The notes under the pieces: generated by a model | What the model saw: the letters and a program-made list of their open reading frames with translations, nothing else | Databases searched by the model: none | Told to the model about the DNA's origin: nothing | Translations under genes and position numbers: made by a program | Assembly: GCA_030549335.1 (NCBI GenBank) | Contig: CM060197.1 | Span: 48,015,654 to 48,079,653, forward strand | Direction: 5' to 3' | DNA: 64,000 nucleotides | Source: Pontederia crassipes | Taxonomy: Eukaryota; Streptophyta; Magnoliopsida; Commelinales; Pontederiaceae | In this document: positions 1 to 11,339 of the stretch, in pieces | How positions within the stretch are numbered: the first letter of the stretch is position 1 | How the letters are laid out: every line of letters begins with the position of its first letter

Positions 1-401
1 ACCGCATCGAAATTAGCATACCTGAAAGCCTTGGTCGCATTGGTCACAGCAGCCGTAGCGGTCGAGGGCGTGAATCCGGTGTACTTGGCATTGACCTCCT
101 CGCTGGTGAGATCAGTGAACTGGTTGATCCCCAGCTTGTACTTGTGCTTCCCCTGAGCGGCGTTGAAAGATTCGATGTACTCGACGTTGGCCGAGAAGAT
201 CTTGAGGCGGCGATCCTTCTCCGCCGCGTCCTTGTACACGCGCCCGTACTGCTGCATCCACTGCTCGTGGCGATCCTTGACGGTGGACAGCTGCCTACTA
301 CCCGAAGCGCCGCGAGCGGCCGTGAGGGCCAGGACTGCAAAGAACGCCGCCATTAAACATTTGAAAGAAGCAGCAGAAGCAGTAGTAATCGCCATGGCCA
401 T
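1..401 (-). CDS. Papain-type cysteine protease, SAG39-like, N-terminal part (runs off left edge)
   Basis: The minus-strand frame opens at an ATG at 401 and stays open to base 1, giving about 133 residues. It begins with a hydrophobic signal-peptide-like segment (ITTASAASFKCLMAAFFAVLA) cut before a Gly/Ser-rich stretch, followed by the I29 inhibitor prodomain with the ERFNIN-type helix (HEQWMQQYGRVYKDAAEKDRR, then RLKIFSANVEYIESFN) and LGINQFTDLTSEE. It ends at RYANFDA, the point just before the mature enzyme starts in the complete paralogue at 7630-8747. The catalytic half lies outside the window. A second in-frame ATG is two codons downstream (395). These enzymes are secretory or vacuolar papain-family proteases (C1A), made as zymogens and often induced in senescence. 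The gene is probably a tandem duplicate of the downstream paralogue. Both genes have a TATA box 65-110 bp upstream of the start. Confidence 0.85.
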   Translation of the reverse strand, partial: MAMAITTASAASFKCLMAAFFAVLALTAARGASGSRQLSTVKDRHEQWMQQYGRVYKDAAEKDRRLKIFSANVEYIESFNAAQGKHKYKLGINQFTDLTSEEVNAKYTGFTPSTATAAVTNATKAFRYANFDA

Positions 402-503
402 GGGACAAGGAGGAGGGATGTCTACTCGGCGCAGAGGTCGATCGACTGAATTAACCTACACGTAGATGAACTTGGATGATCTCAGACGGTATGGGCGCAG
501 GGG

Positions 504-511
504 TTTATATA
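504..511 (-). promoter_or_regulatory. TATA box of the left cysteine protease gene
   Basis: Minus-strand TATATAAA lies about 105 bp upstream of the ATG at 401, a normal spacing for a plant 5' UTR of about 70-80 nt. Position and consensus only; no transcript evidence. Confidence 0.5.
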
Positions 512-1212
512 CATGCTCTCGCTTGCATGATCGCTTTGCATGGTTGCATACGCCATTGGAACGTGACGTTGGGGGATTCTTGATGACAAAGTAATGATAG
601 AAATTATCAAGAAACGTCGTTCCAACAGACCCGGGAACCTTCATGCCTAATTAACCCATCTTTCGGGCACAACGACGTTCTTCATTTCGTTCTTACGACG
701 CGGAACCAAATATAATTTTAATATAACATTTTATCATCACAGTCGCGCAAAGAAGACTTTTCATCTCATTGCATTACATTTTAATGGCCCGACTAGGCGA
801 CTACAAGGCGTGGAGTCAACGGCCGGAGACGAAACTATCTACCTACTTACGTATGTTTGAAATGAACCTTTCTTTTTCTTTTTGTCAGCATACTGAAAAT
901 AGATGGCATATTATATTAGGAAATTTCGAAATATTTCATAATCTATTAAAGCTTGGATATAGGAACTTTCCCCACCCTCTAAAATGACGCCTGATTATCA
1001 TTTTATATTCAATTATATATGATAGCATTCATTTTTTATATATTCATCCAATATATGGTGGACAGACATTCATCCAATAATTCTTAATTTGATGACAATA
1101 TATTATTTTATCTCTTAATTTATTTAATTTTATATACCATGTATAACTCATAAAATAAATTAATCTATGGTCGTCAAATTAATGAAGATAAGAGAAAAAT
1201 TTGTTCATCATC
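512..1212. other. Intergenic DNA upstream of the left protease
   Basis: About 0.7 kb of mixed to AT-rich DNA up to the CACTA element. Short open frames here show no recognisable protein similarity or codon pattern. I see no gene. Confidence 0.5.
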
Positions 1213-1839
1213 CACTACAAGAAAAACGCTGATTACCGACGGTTTTGACCGTCGGTAATTAGCTCAAAAACCATCGGTAACACAATTACCGAAGATTTTT
1301 CAGACGAAATTAATCCGTCGGAAAAACGCTCGTCGCAAATTGATTTGCAACGATTTAAAAAAGATCGTCGATAATTGCGACGATTTGGACCGACGGAAAA
1401 TTTCGATGGTTCCAGCCGTCGAAAATTTTCGACGGTCGTCGAAACCGTCGATCTTTCGATGGTCGAAACCATCGCAAAGAATTTTTTAAAAATAAAAAAA
1501 ATTAGCGGTCGGATCAGGCCGCGGGCGGCCAGATCCGAACGCCCGCGGCCAGATTCGGCCATTGGGGCCGGATCCGGCCGCCAGCGGCGGCCGGATTCAA
1601 TCGGATCCGGCCGCCAACTGTCGAATCCGGCCGCCAGACGGTCGATCCTAATTGTTCTAACTGTCAAAAAATAAAATAATAATATAATAAATTATATAAT
1701 TAATTATTTCCATTTTCGACGGTTACAACCGTCGGAAAATCCATCGAAAATGGAACAGTCGCAAAATTCGTCGCAAATTGCGACGGATTTCAAATCGTCG
1801 GAAATTGCCCATCGAAAAATGACAATTTTTTTTGTAGTG
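1213..1839. mobile_element. Non-autonomous CACTA (CMC/EnSpm) transposon, 627 bp
   Basis: The left end is CACTACAAGAAAAA and the right end is the complement of CACTACAAAAAAAA, so the terminal inverted repeats match with one difference. The three bases ATC precede the left end (1210-1212) and follow the right end (1840-1842), the 3-bp target duplication typical of CACTA elements. Subterminal DNA is packed with short direct and inverted GACGG/CCGTC motifs (for example 1237-1260 and 1719-1805), the usual transposase-binding pattern. The centre is GC-rich with CCGGCCGCC-type repeats. There is no transposase frame, so it would need a partner element to move. Confidence 0.9.
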
Positions 1840-2229
1840 ATCATTAGAAGATTCCGTTGAACACATATATGATTACTATTTACTATATCAATATATAATT
1901 GATATAGAATCATATAAAAATACAACTATGATATTCGGATGTGCTCGACGGGGGAACATAAAAGTTCAATACAATTACAATACTGATGTTTTTTTTTTAT
2001 TTATGATTAGCATAAGTATCTATTATCGATATACGATATATACGTACACCATATTTGTTTCATGTGGATATCTTAAAAATGAACGGTATTATTTAAACAC
2101 ACGACGTCTCCAAACAAACTCATAAAATCTAGAAGGATATAGAATAAATATTATTAATGCACATCTATATAGAGAGAGAGAGGTAAAAGCATTGAGTATG
2201 ACATGTGTGATTTATTAATAATAATTAAT
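1840..2229. other. AT-rich intergenic DNA with a short GA repeat
   Basis: AT-rich sequence with a short (GA)n tract near 2171-2182. No gene recognised. Confidence 0.4.
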
Positions 2230-2412
2230 CATAATTATAATTTATAATACTAATAATACATGCTATATCATATAACGTATATTATATCTTTAAAATTATT
2301 ATAAATAATATTATTTTAATAAAATCTAGTTCAATTCGGTCGAATTCAGTCGGACCGATCTAACCGTAACCCAGTAAGAAATTCGATCAGGTCGTCGATC
2401 CGATTATGAAAA
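2230..2412 (+). repeat. Truncated copy of the dispersed GGTCGGACC repeat (full copy at 10601-11246)
   Basis: The segment from the ATATAACGTATATTATATC stretch through CGGTCGGACC-like motifs to GATTATGAAAATATT parallels 11085-11255 base for base over about 170 bp with scattered substitutions, in the same orientation. Only the right-hand part of the larger element is present, so it is a fragment. Confidence 0.6.
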
Positions 2413-2682
2413 TATTTCTTTTTAATTAATTACAACCCCTTACATAAATCGGTGGTTAGTTTTTATGATCACCTACAAACTATCATTCATAAGTAATGAA
2501 TGCCAAAATGTTGGTGGCATTATTAAAGTTTTAGTCCTTAAATATTAAAGTGTGCCCAATTGACTCATTTTAACTCCAATGACAATGAATTGTCAACAAA
2601 CAAAGTGTTGGCATATATGCAATATTCTTCTTCTCCTCATGAAGTGATCCGGCTCTCTAAAAGTTTGCATGAGAGTAAAACA

Positions 2683-2948
2683 TGTTAGCAAATAATCTCG
2701 TGCAATATCTAGGAAATATTTTTTGTAGTTGGTTGGTTAGGTAGTTTGTTAAGACCGATTCTTCAACAACTAATGGCTGAAATCGTGTCCACGTTCGTAG
2801 TTTGTTTTAAGAGTTAGTTTCTATTAATATGAAACCAGAAAATGCAGCAGATTATGGGCTGCGACAAAATTCTTGATATTTTTTTCTCTACTATTCCTCT
2901 CTACTACTTTCTCGTAAAATTGCATTGCTTTCAAGCCTAGCGCTAACA
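2683..2948 (+). repeat. 5' LTR of the 2.7-7.4 kb copia element
   Basis: Begins TGTTAGCAAATAATC and ends GCTAACA; 266 bp; pairs with 7143-7401. Confidence 0.92.
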
Positions 2949-2991
2949 TTTGGTATCAGAGCCTCGTTTGTGAATATTCTAGGAGATTGTG

Positions 2992-5900
2992 ATGGAAAGC
3001 AAGGGAGCAGAAAGTTCCACACGAGGAGTGGTGGTAGAGCGTATCGTGAAGGAAGTTGGTTCATCCATCGTCTATCCTGAGCTGACGCGGTCCAACTATC
3101 ATGAGTGGGGACTGGTGATACAGGTGAATCTTGAAGCTCAAGGGCTGTGGGAGGCGATCGAGAGTGATAAAGTCGAGCGCCGCGAGGATCGGCTAGCCTT
3201 AGCCGCTCTTCTTCGCGCAATGCCGACTGAGATGCAGTCGACTCTTGCAGTGAAGAAGACAGCAAAAGAGGCATGGGAGGCAATACGGGTGATGCGCATG
3301 GGTGTCACTCGTGTGCAAGAGGCCAACACCCAGAGGGTACTGAAGGAGTTTGAGAACATCAACTTCAAGGATGGCGAGTCTGTCGATGATTTTGCCATGC
3401 GGATCACCGGGCTTGCAAGCAATTTGCGGACTCTTGGTGAGACGATGGAGGAAGTACATGTCGTCAAGAAGATCCTGCGCATTGTGCCACCACGGTATTC
3501 ACATATCGCTCTTTCGATCAAGACATTACTTGATCTTAAGACGATCTCGATTGAGGAGCTGGTGGGGCGACTACGTGCAGCGGAGGATCGTTTCGACATC
3601 GACACAATCACCGACAAGGCTAGGCGTCTCCTTCTCGCTGAGGAGGATTGGCTGGCCAAGCACAAGAAGAAGCCCCTGTCAGAGTCATCATCGAGCAACG
3701 ACAAGGTGGTCCAAGGGAAGGTGAAGGGCAGAGCGCGACCTGATGGTCGTGATACCGCAGTGAAGTCAACCACCGATGGAAAGTCGGGCCGTCGAGGCAA
3801 ATGTCACAATTGTGGCATATATGGACACTAGGCGAAGGAGTGCAGGAAGCCACAGCGTGATCGCAATGAGGAGGCTCATGTTGCGAGGATGGAGGACCAG
3901 GTTCCACAGCCGACGCTGGTGATGGCTACGGCGACCACTGAGGGGCACAGATCGCTGGTGCCGCTGGTAGCTACGCCAACCTTTGAGGAGCACACAATGA
4001 TGCATGTTGTGCACTTAACGAGAACAAGGTGCATCCGGCGGACCATGACGACGACAAGTGGGTGCTCGACACTGGCGCAAGTAATCACATGACAGGGTGT
4101 AGATCCACACTCGCCTCACTCGATCAAAGTGTGCGCAGATCTGTACACTTTGGAGATGGGTCCGTCGTCGAGATCTACGGCCTCGGATCAATGGTGATGC
4201 AGACGAGGAATCACGGCCACAAGGTACTCACTAGGGTATATTACATACCAAAATTAAAAAGCAATATCGTGAGCCTTAGACAGTTGGAAGAAGGGGTGCA
4301 AAGTCGAGCTGGAGGATGGATTTTGTATTGTGTTCGATAGTGAACATACACTACTGGTCCGTGCACCATGCACCCACAATCGCCTGTACTTGCTGAAGAT
4401 CCACAGTGCAGCCCCAATGTGTCTGGTGGCAAAGATCAATGACCGTGTGTGACTGTGGCATGCACGCTATGGTCATCCAAATTTTCGAGCTCTCCGAGAG
4501 CTAGGATTGAAGCATATGGTGGAAGGTCTTCCTCTGATCGAGAGGTTGGAAGAATTTTGTGATGTGTGTGCATTAGGCAAGCAGCAGCGTGCCCCGTTCC
4601 CACAAGCAGTAGCACATCGTGGCGAGCGAAGCCTGTATCTATTCCACATTGATCTTTGCGGCCAGATCAGGCCAAGCACCCCTGGTGATAAGAGCTATTT
4701 TATGCTTATAGTGGATGATTACTCTCGTTACATGTGGGCAGAGCTGCTCGCAACAAAAGACGAAGCTTTTAAGGCATTCAAACGTGTGAAGGCATTGGTT
4801 GAGACGGAGCAAGGTGGGAAGCTCAAGGCGTTCCGATCTGATCGGGGGGCGAATTCAATTCGCTGGAGTTCCAAGCCTATTGCGACGAGCACAGTATCAA
4901 GCACTTCACCACCACGCCATACTCGCCACAGCAAAATGGTGTCGTGGAGCGCCGAAATCGCACCGTCGTGGAGCTGGCGCACTGCCTCTTGAAGAGAAGA
5001 ACATGCCGGCCTATTTCTGGGACGAGGCAGTGATGACAGCCATCTACATTCTCAACCGTACACCAACCAGAGGTTTGGAGGGGAAGACACCATATGAGGC
5101 ATGGTGCAATCGGAGGCCTAATGTCCAGCATCTTCGGACATTCGGGTGCGTCGCCCACGTCAAGCGCATCGGGCTCGGCATTAGCAAGCTCACAAACAGA
5201 TCCGTGCCCATGGTATTTCTTGGGTACGAAAGAGGAACGAAAGGCTACAGGGTGTACGAACCAGTGATAAAGAAGGTGCATGTCACACGTGATGTGGTGT
5301 TCGAGGAACACCGTGCGTGGGACTGGAGCGATAAGAATGGTGAAGCTGTCCCATCAGCCTCGTTTGATGTCGAGTACTTCACCATAGTCAAGGAAGCAGA
5401 AACACATGTAGATGATGTTCCGTCGCAGCCACAATCTCCATCAACACCAACGGCTGCAACACCAGCAATCAGGGTAGCGACACCACCGACGGATGGTGCC
5501 TATGACTCCGAGGGTGTACCGCAGCGATATCGGACGCTGCAAAACCTGCTTGACACCACTAAAGAAATCACCGCATATGACTATAGTGGCATGTGTCTAC
5601 TTGCAGCTGAGGAACCTTCAAGTGTTGAAGATGCATTGGAGGAAGACGTGTGGCGCAAAGCAATTGAGGCAGAAATAAAATCTATCCAAGACAACAAGAC
5701 ATGGGAGCTTGTTGTGCTACCACCAGGACACAAGGTGATAGGTTTGAGGTGGGTCTTCAAAGTCAAGAAGGATTCGACAGGAAATATTGTCAAACATAAA
5801 TCTTGTCTCGTCGCCAAGGGATATGCACAACGTCAAGGTGTAGATTTCGAGGAAGTATTCGCACCAGTGGTGCGAATGGAGACTGTGCGACTGCTGCTCG

Positions 5901-7133
5901 CACTAGCTGCACATGGTGGCTGGTAAGTACATCATATGGACGTGAAGTCCGCTTTCTTGAATGGAGATTTGGAGGAAGAGGTGTATGTGCAGCCTCCTGG
6001 CTTTATTGACAGCAACAATCACGGTAAAGTGTTGAAGTTAAAGAAGGGCTATATGGATTGCAGCAAGCACCACGAGCTTGGAATGCCAAGCTTGACAAGG
6101 AGCTGTTTGGGTTAGGATTCATGAAGAATCCACTAGAGCATGCTATGTACAGACGTGGGTCGAGGCAAAATTACTTGCTGGTCGGTGTGTATGTTATCTC
6201 ATCATCACCGGGCCGATCAAGGAAGACATTGAAGCATTCAAGGCTGAAATAAAAAAGTTGAGCATGAGTGATCTTGGCTTGCTGAGCTACTAAGGAGTTG
6301 AAGTCTGTCAAAAGAAAGGTGAGATTACCATATGTCAAAGTGCATTTGCTAATAAATTATTAGAGAATGCAGGGATGGCCAAATGTAATTCGTGTCACAC
6401 CCCAATGGAGAATAGACTTAAGCTCAGTAAGAAGGGAGAAGGTGATCCTGTGGATGCAACAAGATATCGCGGCATGGTTGGAAGTCTACGCTATCTCATC
6501 AATACATGGCCTGATCTAGCTTATTCAGTGGGGATTGTGAGCAGGTACATGGAGGTTCTTACAACCAAGCACTTGACAGCCGTGAAGCAAATTTTTTTAT
6601 ATTTGGCAGGGACCGTCAACTATGATTGTCGGTATACTGAATCATAAATTGTTGAGCCTAAGTTGATGGGTTTTAGCGACAGTGATCATGCCGGAGACAT
6701 TGATGACAGTAAAAGCACCAGTGGATTTATTTTCTTTTTAGACTCCAGTTTGATTAGCTGGACCTCACAAAAGCAAAAAGTGGTTGCACTTTCCTCGTGT
6801 GAGGCAAAGTATATAGCAAATGCAGCAGCAACATGTCAAGGCATATGGCTCAGTCGTTTCCTCAGTGAATTAACAAGAAAAGAAGCATCACAGGTGAAGC
6901 TACTGGTCGACAACAAATCAGCTATTGCACTCAGCAAAAATCCAGTACATCATAAGAGAAGCAAGCATATTGACACACGGTATCATTTTGTACGTCAATA
7001 TGTTAATGAAGAGAAGGTGAATATTTATCATGTTAATACCAACAATGTGGATATACTGACCAAGGCACTGGGACGACTCAAGTTTGTCGAGTTTCGACAG
7101 CAGCTAGGAGTAGTGGAGTTGCACCGGGATTAG
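2992..7133 (+). pseudogene. Copia gag-pol polyprotein, broken by stops and frameshifts
   Basis: The gag part starts at ATG 2992 and has a UBN2-type capsid region (FENINFKDGESVDDFAMRI). It reaches the zinc knuckle CHNCGIYGH, where an in-frame TAG (3829-3831) interrupts the CX2CX4HX4C motif just before AKEC. The protease motif DTGASNH is intact near 4068. The integrase HHCC region (FCDVCALGK) is near 4550-4580, followed by the catalytic core; the frame shifts around 4850-4990. Reverse transcriptase begins with DNKTWELV and GLRWVFKVK (5690-5760) and breaks at a TAA near 5923, with the remainder in other frames. RNase H (FSDSDHAGDIDDSKSTSGF, then ALSSCEAKY) occupies 6663-7133 and ends with HRD-stop. 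No intact polyprotein exists, so the element is not autonomous now. Confidence 0.9.
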
Positions 7134-7142
7134 GGGGTGATA

Positions 7143-7401
7143 TGTTAGCAAATAATCTCGTGCAATATTTAGGGAATATTTTTTGTAGTTGATTTGTTAG
7201 GTAGTTTGTTAAGATCGATTCTTCAGTAATTAATGGCTGAAATCGTGTCCACGTTCATAATTTGTTTTAGGAGTTAGTTTTTATTAATATAAAACTAGAA
7301 AATGCAGCAGATTATGGACTACGACAAAATTGATAGTTTTTTTCTCTGCTATTCCTCTCTACTACTTTCTCGTAAAATTACATTGCTTTCAAGCGTTAAC
7401 A
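7143..7401 (+). repeat. 3' LTR of the 2.7-7.4 kb copia element
   Basis: Begins TGTTAGCAAATAATC and ends GTTAACA; 259 bp; preceded by the polypurine tract and followed by the AAACA target duplicate. Confidence 0.92.
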
Positions 7402-7629
7402 AAACAAAGCTAAATTCACATAAATAACTAAAAGCCAATCGGAAAAAAATAGAACGTACAAAATTAATTTATTGGTGAAAATTCCACGTATTTTTTTTGT
7501 AAAGTGGCATTCATGCTTCATTTGCTATATCTTGCTCTTTATTGCGCTTGCTACATAGACATATATATATCGTTAATCCATACAGCATTAATTAATTGAT
7601 TACGTGGATATTTCATTGATCGTTTGGTT

Positions 7630-8747
7630 TCATGCAGTGGGGTACGAAGCCTCCATGGCGATGCCACAGAGCCCTTCCTTGGCGTCCACGTCTCGCTTCA
7701 TCCTTATGTAGCCGTTCTCCCCCCACGACGCGCCCCACGAGTTCTTCACCAGCCAATACTTGGTGCCGTCGTCCGCCGTGCCGTAGCCGACCGCCGTCAC
7801 GCCATGGTCCAGATCGGTCCCGCAGTCCCCCGCGAAGACGCCGCTGGAGTAGAACTGGAAGGAGAGCCCGCCCGCGTCTATGGCGACCGACACCGGCTGG
7901 TTGGCCACGGCTTTCAGGAGGGCAGCCTCGTCGTTGACGGGCACGTCCTCGTAGCCCGCGATGGTGGCGGCGCTCAACGTGGCCTTGCCCTTCTTGCAGG
8001 TTCCGTCGGCGGCCTCGTAGGGGTAGTCGGATTCGGTGGCGAGCCCGCCGTTCTTGATGATGAACTTGAAGGCGTCGTCCATGAGGCCACCGTTGCAGCC
8101 CTTGTCGTCGCCGTTGACGTCACAGTCCACGAGCTCCTGCTCCGACAGGGAGATCAGCTTCCCGGTCTTGAGCTTGGTGACGCCCTCCGTCGCGGCCACC
8201 GCAGAGAATGCCCAGCAACATCCTGTTAATTTATATATATGATGGAGATGCATGAGGGCCATGCAAAAATATCCCTGCAATAATCCTCTACGTACTCACC
8301 ACATGATCCTTGATCCTTGACGGGAGTGACGGCGCCCTTGGCTCTCCAGTCCATCACCGGCGGCGCCGTAAAGTTCTCATACCTGAAGCCCTCGGTTGCC
8401 CTGGCCTTATGATCGCCGGAGGCGGCCGAACGCTTGAGCCCGGTGTGCTTCGCTTTGAACTCCTCATTTGTGAGATCGGCGAACCGGTTGACCCCCAGTT
8501 TGTGATTGTGCTTCCCCGCAGCGTTGAAGGATTCGATGAACTCGAAGTTGGCCGAGAAGATCCGGAGCCGCCGCTCCTTCTCCTCCGCGTCCTTGTACAC
8601 GCGCCCATGTTGCGCTATCCACCGCTCGTGCCTCTCGGCCATGGACAGCGCCGGCCGGATTTCGCGGGCCACGGCGATGGCAGCCGAGACGACCAGAACA
8701 GCAAGAGCCACTACCAGTGAGCATTTGAGCACAGTACTTGGTGCCAT
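7630..8747 (-). CDS. SAG39: Papain-family cysteine protease, SAG39-like, complete, two exons
   Basis: Exon 1 is 8300-8747 and exon 2 is 7630-8222. The 77-bp intron has GT (GTGAGT) and AG borders and splits a Gly codon, restoring QGSCGCCWAFS. The product is 346 aa, the usual length. It has a signal peptide (residues 1-27, [16 protein letters not shown]), an ERFNIN prodomain (about 38-95), and a mature enzyme starting near residue 130 (PPVMDWR). Oxyanion Gln146, catalytic Cys152, His289 (LDHG) and Asn310 ([12 protein letters not shown]) are all present, as are the disulfide-region motifs CNGG and DCD. It should be an active endopeptidase, made as a zymogen, in the vacuole or secretory pathway. 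The start at 8747 rather than the in-frame ATG at 8813 is chosen because a TATA box lies at 8813-8820 and the signal peptide follows 8747 directly. It is a tandem paralogue of the gene at 1-401. Confidence 0.95.
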
Positions 8748-8812
8748 GGTGATTAAGTTGTCGATTGCTTTGGCGTTTTTTCCCGATTTCGAGTGCGTTG
8801 TCGCAGGGATCA

Positions 8813-8820
8813 ATTTATAG
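8813..8820 (-). promoter_or_regulatory. TATA box of the complete cysteine protease gene
   Basis: Minus-strand CTATAAATT about 66 bp upstream of the ATG at 8747. Supported by position and consensus only. Confidence 0.5.
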
Positions 8821-8863
8821 AGAGATCGAGGGCTCCCGTGTATGCATGCAATGCTTGGTGGAC

Positions 8864-9687
8864 AAGGGCGGAGGCAGGTGCCTGGACGTCCAGTGACTGA
8901 AAAAATATAATTCTGTAGTAATTAGACTTAACTGATCTGAAAGCGTGGCGTGGTGGCTCATTGTTTGGATTTGTCTTCATTGATCGCGGGTTCGATTCCC
9001 TCTATTGGCATGTTTGTTTTCCTTTTTTTACTTGCTACATTTGCAGATTATTATATATTATTTTATCCCTAATTTATTATTATATATGATTTTATAACAA
9101 AATTTCTTATTCTCATAACATTTTATTCTTGATATCATGCTCTTTCTTTTATTATATTTTAGGTTTCTTTAAATATATTTTATTAAATTTAAATTTTAGA
9201 TGAGAATTTCATTAACATCATTTTATAAAACTTATATTTAATTTATCTTCATATCTTCTATCTGGATAAAATATTTTTTTATTATTATTATAGCATTTAT
9301 TAAAGTTATTTAAAATGAAAGCCTCACCGAGTCAATTTGTTAAAAAGAATCATCACATTTTTATATTAAAATATCATTAGTTTTTATTATAGTTATCTAA
9401 TATGAGATTGCTTGATTATCATCAAAGTTTCTAATGAGATATGACTTATTGTATACACATTATTTTTTAAAAATGCTATTTATAATTTTTAGTTTAATTA
9501 ATTAATTTAATTAGTTATAAAAAATTTATATATAGAATTTGGATAAGAGATTCTTGTTATTTTTTATTTTGTTAAAATAAAAATAAATTTAGAAGCATAG
9601 AATAATATTTTGAAAAATATAATTTTTAAAATTATTTTATTATCTAGTAATTGGTGAACCCATTACAAATTCGTCCTGGCTCCGCCC
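8864..9687. mobile_element. Putative non-autonomous element with GGGCGGAG(G/C)CAGG inverted ends
   Basis: The left end reads AAGGGCGGAGGCAGG and the right end (9675-9687) is the inverse of GGGCGGAGCCAGG, with one mismatch. GTGGAC occurs just outside both ends (8858-8863 and 9688-9693), a possible 6-bp target duplication. Inside, 8942-9012 carries RNA polymerase III-like motifs: GTGGCGTGGTGGCTC (box A-like) and GGGTTCGATTCC (box B consensus). The rest is AT-rich filler without coding capacity. The ends resemble a repeat common in plant genomes, but its class is not settled here; a tRNA-derived SINE remnant is an alternative reading. Confidence 0.5.
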
Positions 9688-9693
9688 GTGGAC

Positions 9694-10600
9694 GTCGTAC
9701 GTAACGTGCAGCTCTCGATCGCCTCCTTTACCGTGATGGATATGCCTCCGGTGTGCGTCATGCGTGCCGTCGATTACATGCACTGCGTAGTGATTCCAAC
9801 GAACTGCTACTGCTTTTTATGCGATGAGGACGTACGTCGATGGCCGCTACTTGCATGCATGTTTCCGAATTTAAGGTCGATGATTGAGATGTAACGTTTG
9901 ATCTCTAGATCATTAGATCTAAATATGTAGGGTTCCTATTTGCACGTTGCATATTTATATTGATCCAATTAAGCGACGCAAAACATTAACGAGTGCGTGC
10001 TTCGATTCTCCATCCAACTAATTAAGGCCAACATGCAGCATGCTGCTTACGTACGATAGGAGTCATCAATGTATGTGTATATATTTTGCCATGTCCTTGG
10101 TGTACACTACTGTACAACCTTAACAAATTCTAGAAGCTGGTGCTCATTCCCCAAAAAAGTAAGAAAAAAGATATAGAAGCGTTGGATGTTAGTAGGTACT
10201 TTTGTAATATCATAATTCATATTACTTTAATCTTCTTAGTGGATATTGAAATTGAAGACTTCACAATTCACATTTCATCACTATGGAAGTTGCAGAGGTG
10301 GGGGAAATTAGATTTCTTTTTGTTATCATCTTTGTTTTGCAACAAATTTCACGTGAATCATAGTGCACACTACACTCGTTATAACAGTGATACCTATTTT
10401 TTCTCAAAAAAAAAACAAAAAGAAAAAACCATCTTTCATGGGCTTTGCATAGTGGTGTGCGTATTATTGGAGGTCCACGATATGGTGCCTCTGGCAGACG
10501 TTGGCTGAGTCCTCAGAGTGATATACAGCCCACAGCTATTATTTTTAAGGAAAAAGAAAAAGAAAAACGATTACGCATTTCATTTCCTTATTCAATATTG
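9694..10600. other. Intergenic DNA, no gene recognised
   Basis: Moderately AT-rich with A-rich tracts around 10407-10430 and 10548-10570. A 68-codon open frame near 9688 has no recognisable domain and partly overlaps the transposon end. I see nothing supportable as a gene. Confidence 0.4.
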
Positions 10601-11246
10601 TTAAAATCGGACCGGACCGGTCGGTTCAGTCACGAATCGACCGATGATCCGATCTGGTTAAGGGTTAAAAACCATTTTGACATTGAATCGAGCAAAATCG
10701 GTTGACCGGCCGGTTGGCGGCTCAATACAGATTTTAAAAAAAAAGAAATGATAAAAATAGGAAAGTTAAATGAAAAAAATAAAGGAATATAAGAAATTTA
10801 AAGAGGAGGGAATATCATATGTATACAACTAAATAAGAATTGAAATAAAAAGGTAAGTATTTAAAATTGAATAATATTATAATAGAAATTTATCAAAGGG
10901 CATAAAATAGAGGAAGTAAAAAGAAATTTGTTAAATAAAAAATAAATAAGAATAGTTTAAGATAAAATTTATTAATATAACATCTATAATTATTAAATAG
11001 TAGATATTAAATTATTAATAATCTATTTATATTATCATTATAAAACTTTTAATTAATAAAAATTATGTTATAATATTTTTTAATAAATTACTCGTACAAT
11101 ATTCATTTACTATATCACATAACTTATACTATATCTTTATTATTGTTATAAATAATATTATTTTAGTAAATCTGATTCAATCCGGTCGGACCAGTCCAAC
11201 CGCGACCCAATGATGAGTTCAATCCGGTCGCCAATCCGGTTTTGAA
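10601..11246. mobile_element. Dispersed MITE-like repeat with CCGG-rich ends (646 bp)
   Basis: The left end reads TTAAAATCGGACCGGACCGG and the inverted right end reads TTCAAAACCGG, an imperfect terminal inverted repeat with GGTCCGACCGG-type motifs inside both ends. AATATTG flanks both sides (10594-10600 and 11247-11253), a likely target duplication. The interior is AT-rich and non-coding. The right third is repeated at 2230-2412, showing it is a dispersed family. Confidence 0.55.
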
Positions 11247-11339
11247 AATATTGTTCCTTATGCATGTTAGCTAATTAAATTCATGAACTCAAATAATAAT
11301 AGCATGTTTGCATTCACCAATTTTACTTTGCACAAGTAA

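Larger units (their letters stand above)
2683..7401 (+). mobile_element. Complete but decayed Ty1/copia LTR retrotransposon (4719 bp)
   Basis: Both ends are TG...CA LTRs (2683-2948 and 7143-7401). The five bases AAACA precede the element (2678-2682) and follow it (7402-7406), a perfect 5-bp target duplication. Immediately after the 5' LTR is TGGTATCAGAGC (2951-2962), the primer-binding site complementary to initiator tRNA-Met. A purine-rich TTAGGGGGTGATA polypurine tract directly precedes the 3' LTR. The order gag, protease, integrase, reverse transcriptase, RNase H is that of copia. The LTRs differ at roughly 20 sites plus small indels, mostly transitions, so the insertion is not recent. It sits between the two protease genes. 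Confidence 0.95.

Noticed and set aside
8942-9012. Possible tRNA gene (box A and box B motifs)
   Set aside because: No cloverleaf can be folded with a proper acceptor stem and anticodon arm; it reads better as part of a repeat.
9688-9894. 68-codon frame after the GGGCGGAG element
   Set aside because: Begins inside the element's flank and shows no similarity; likely chance.
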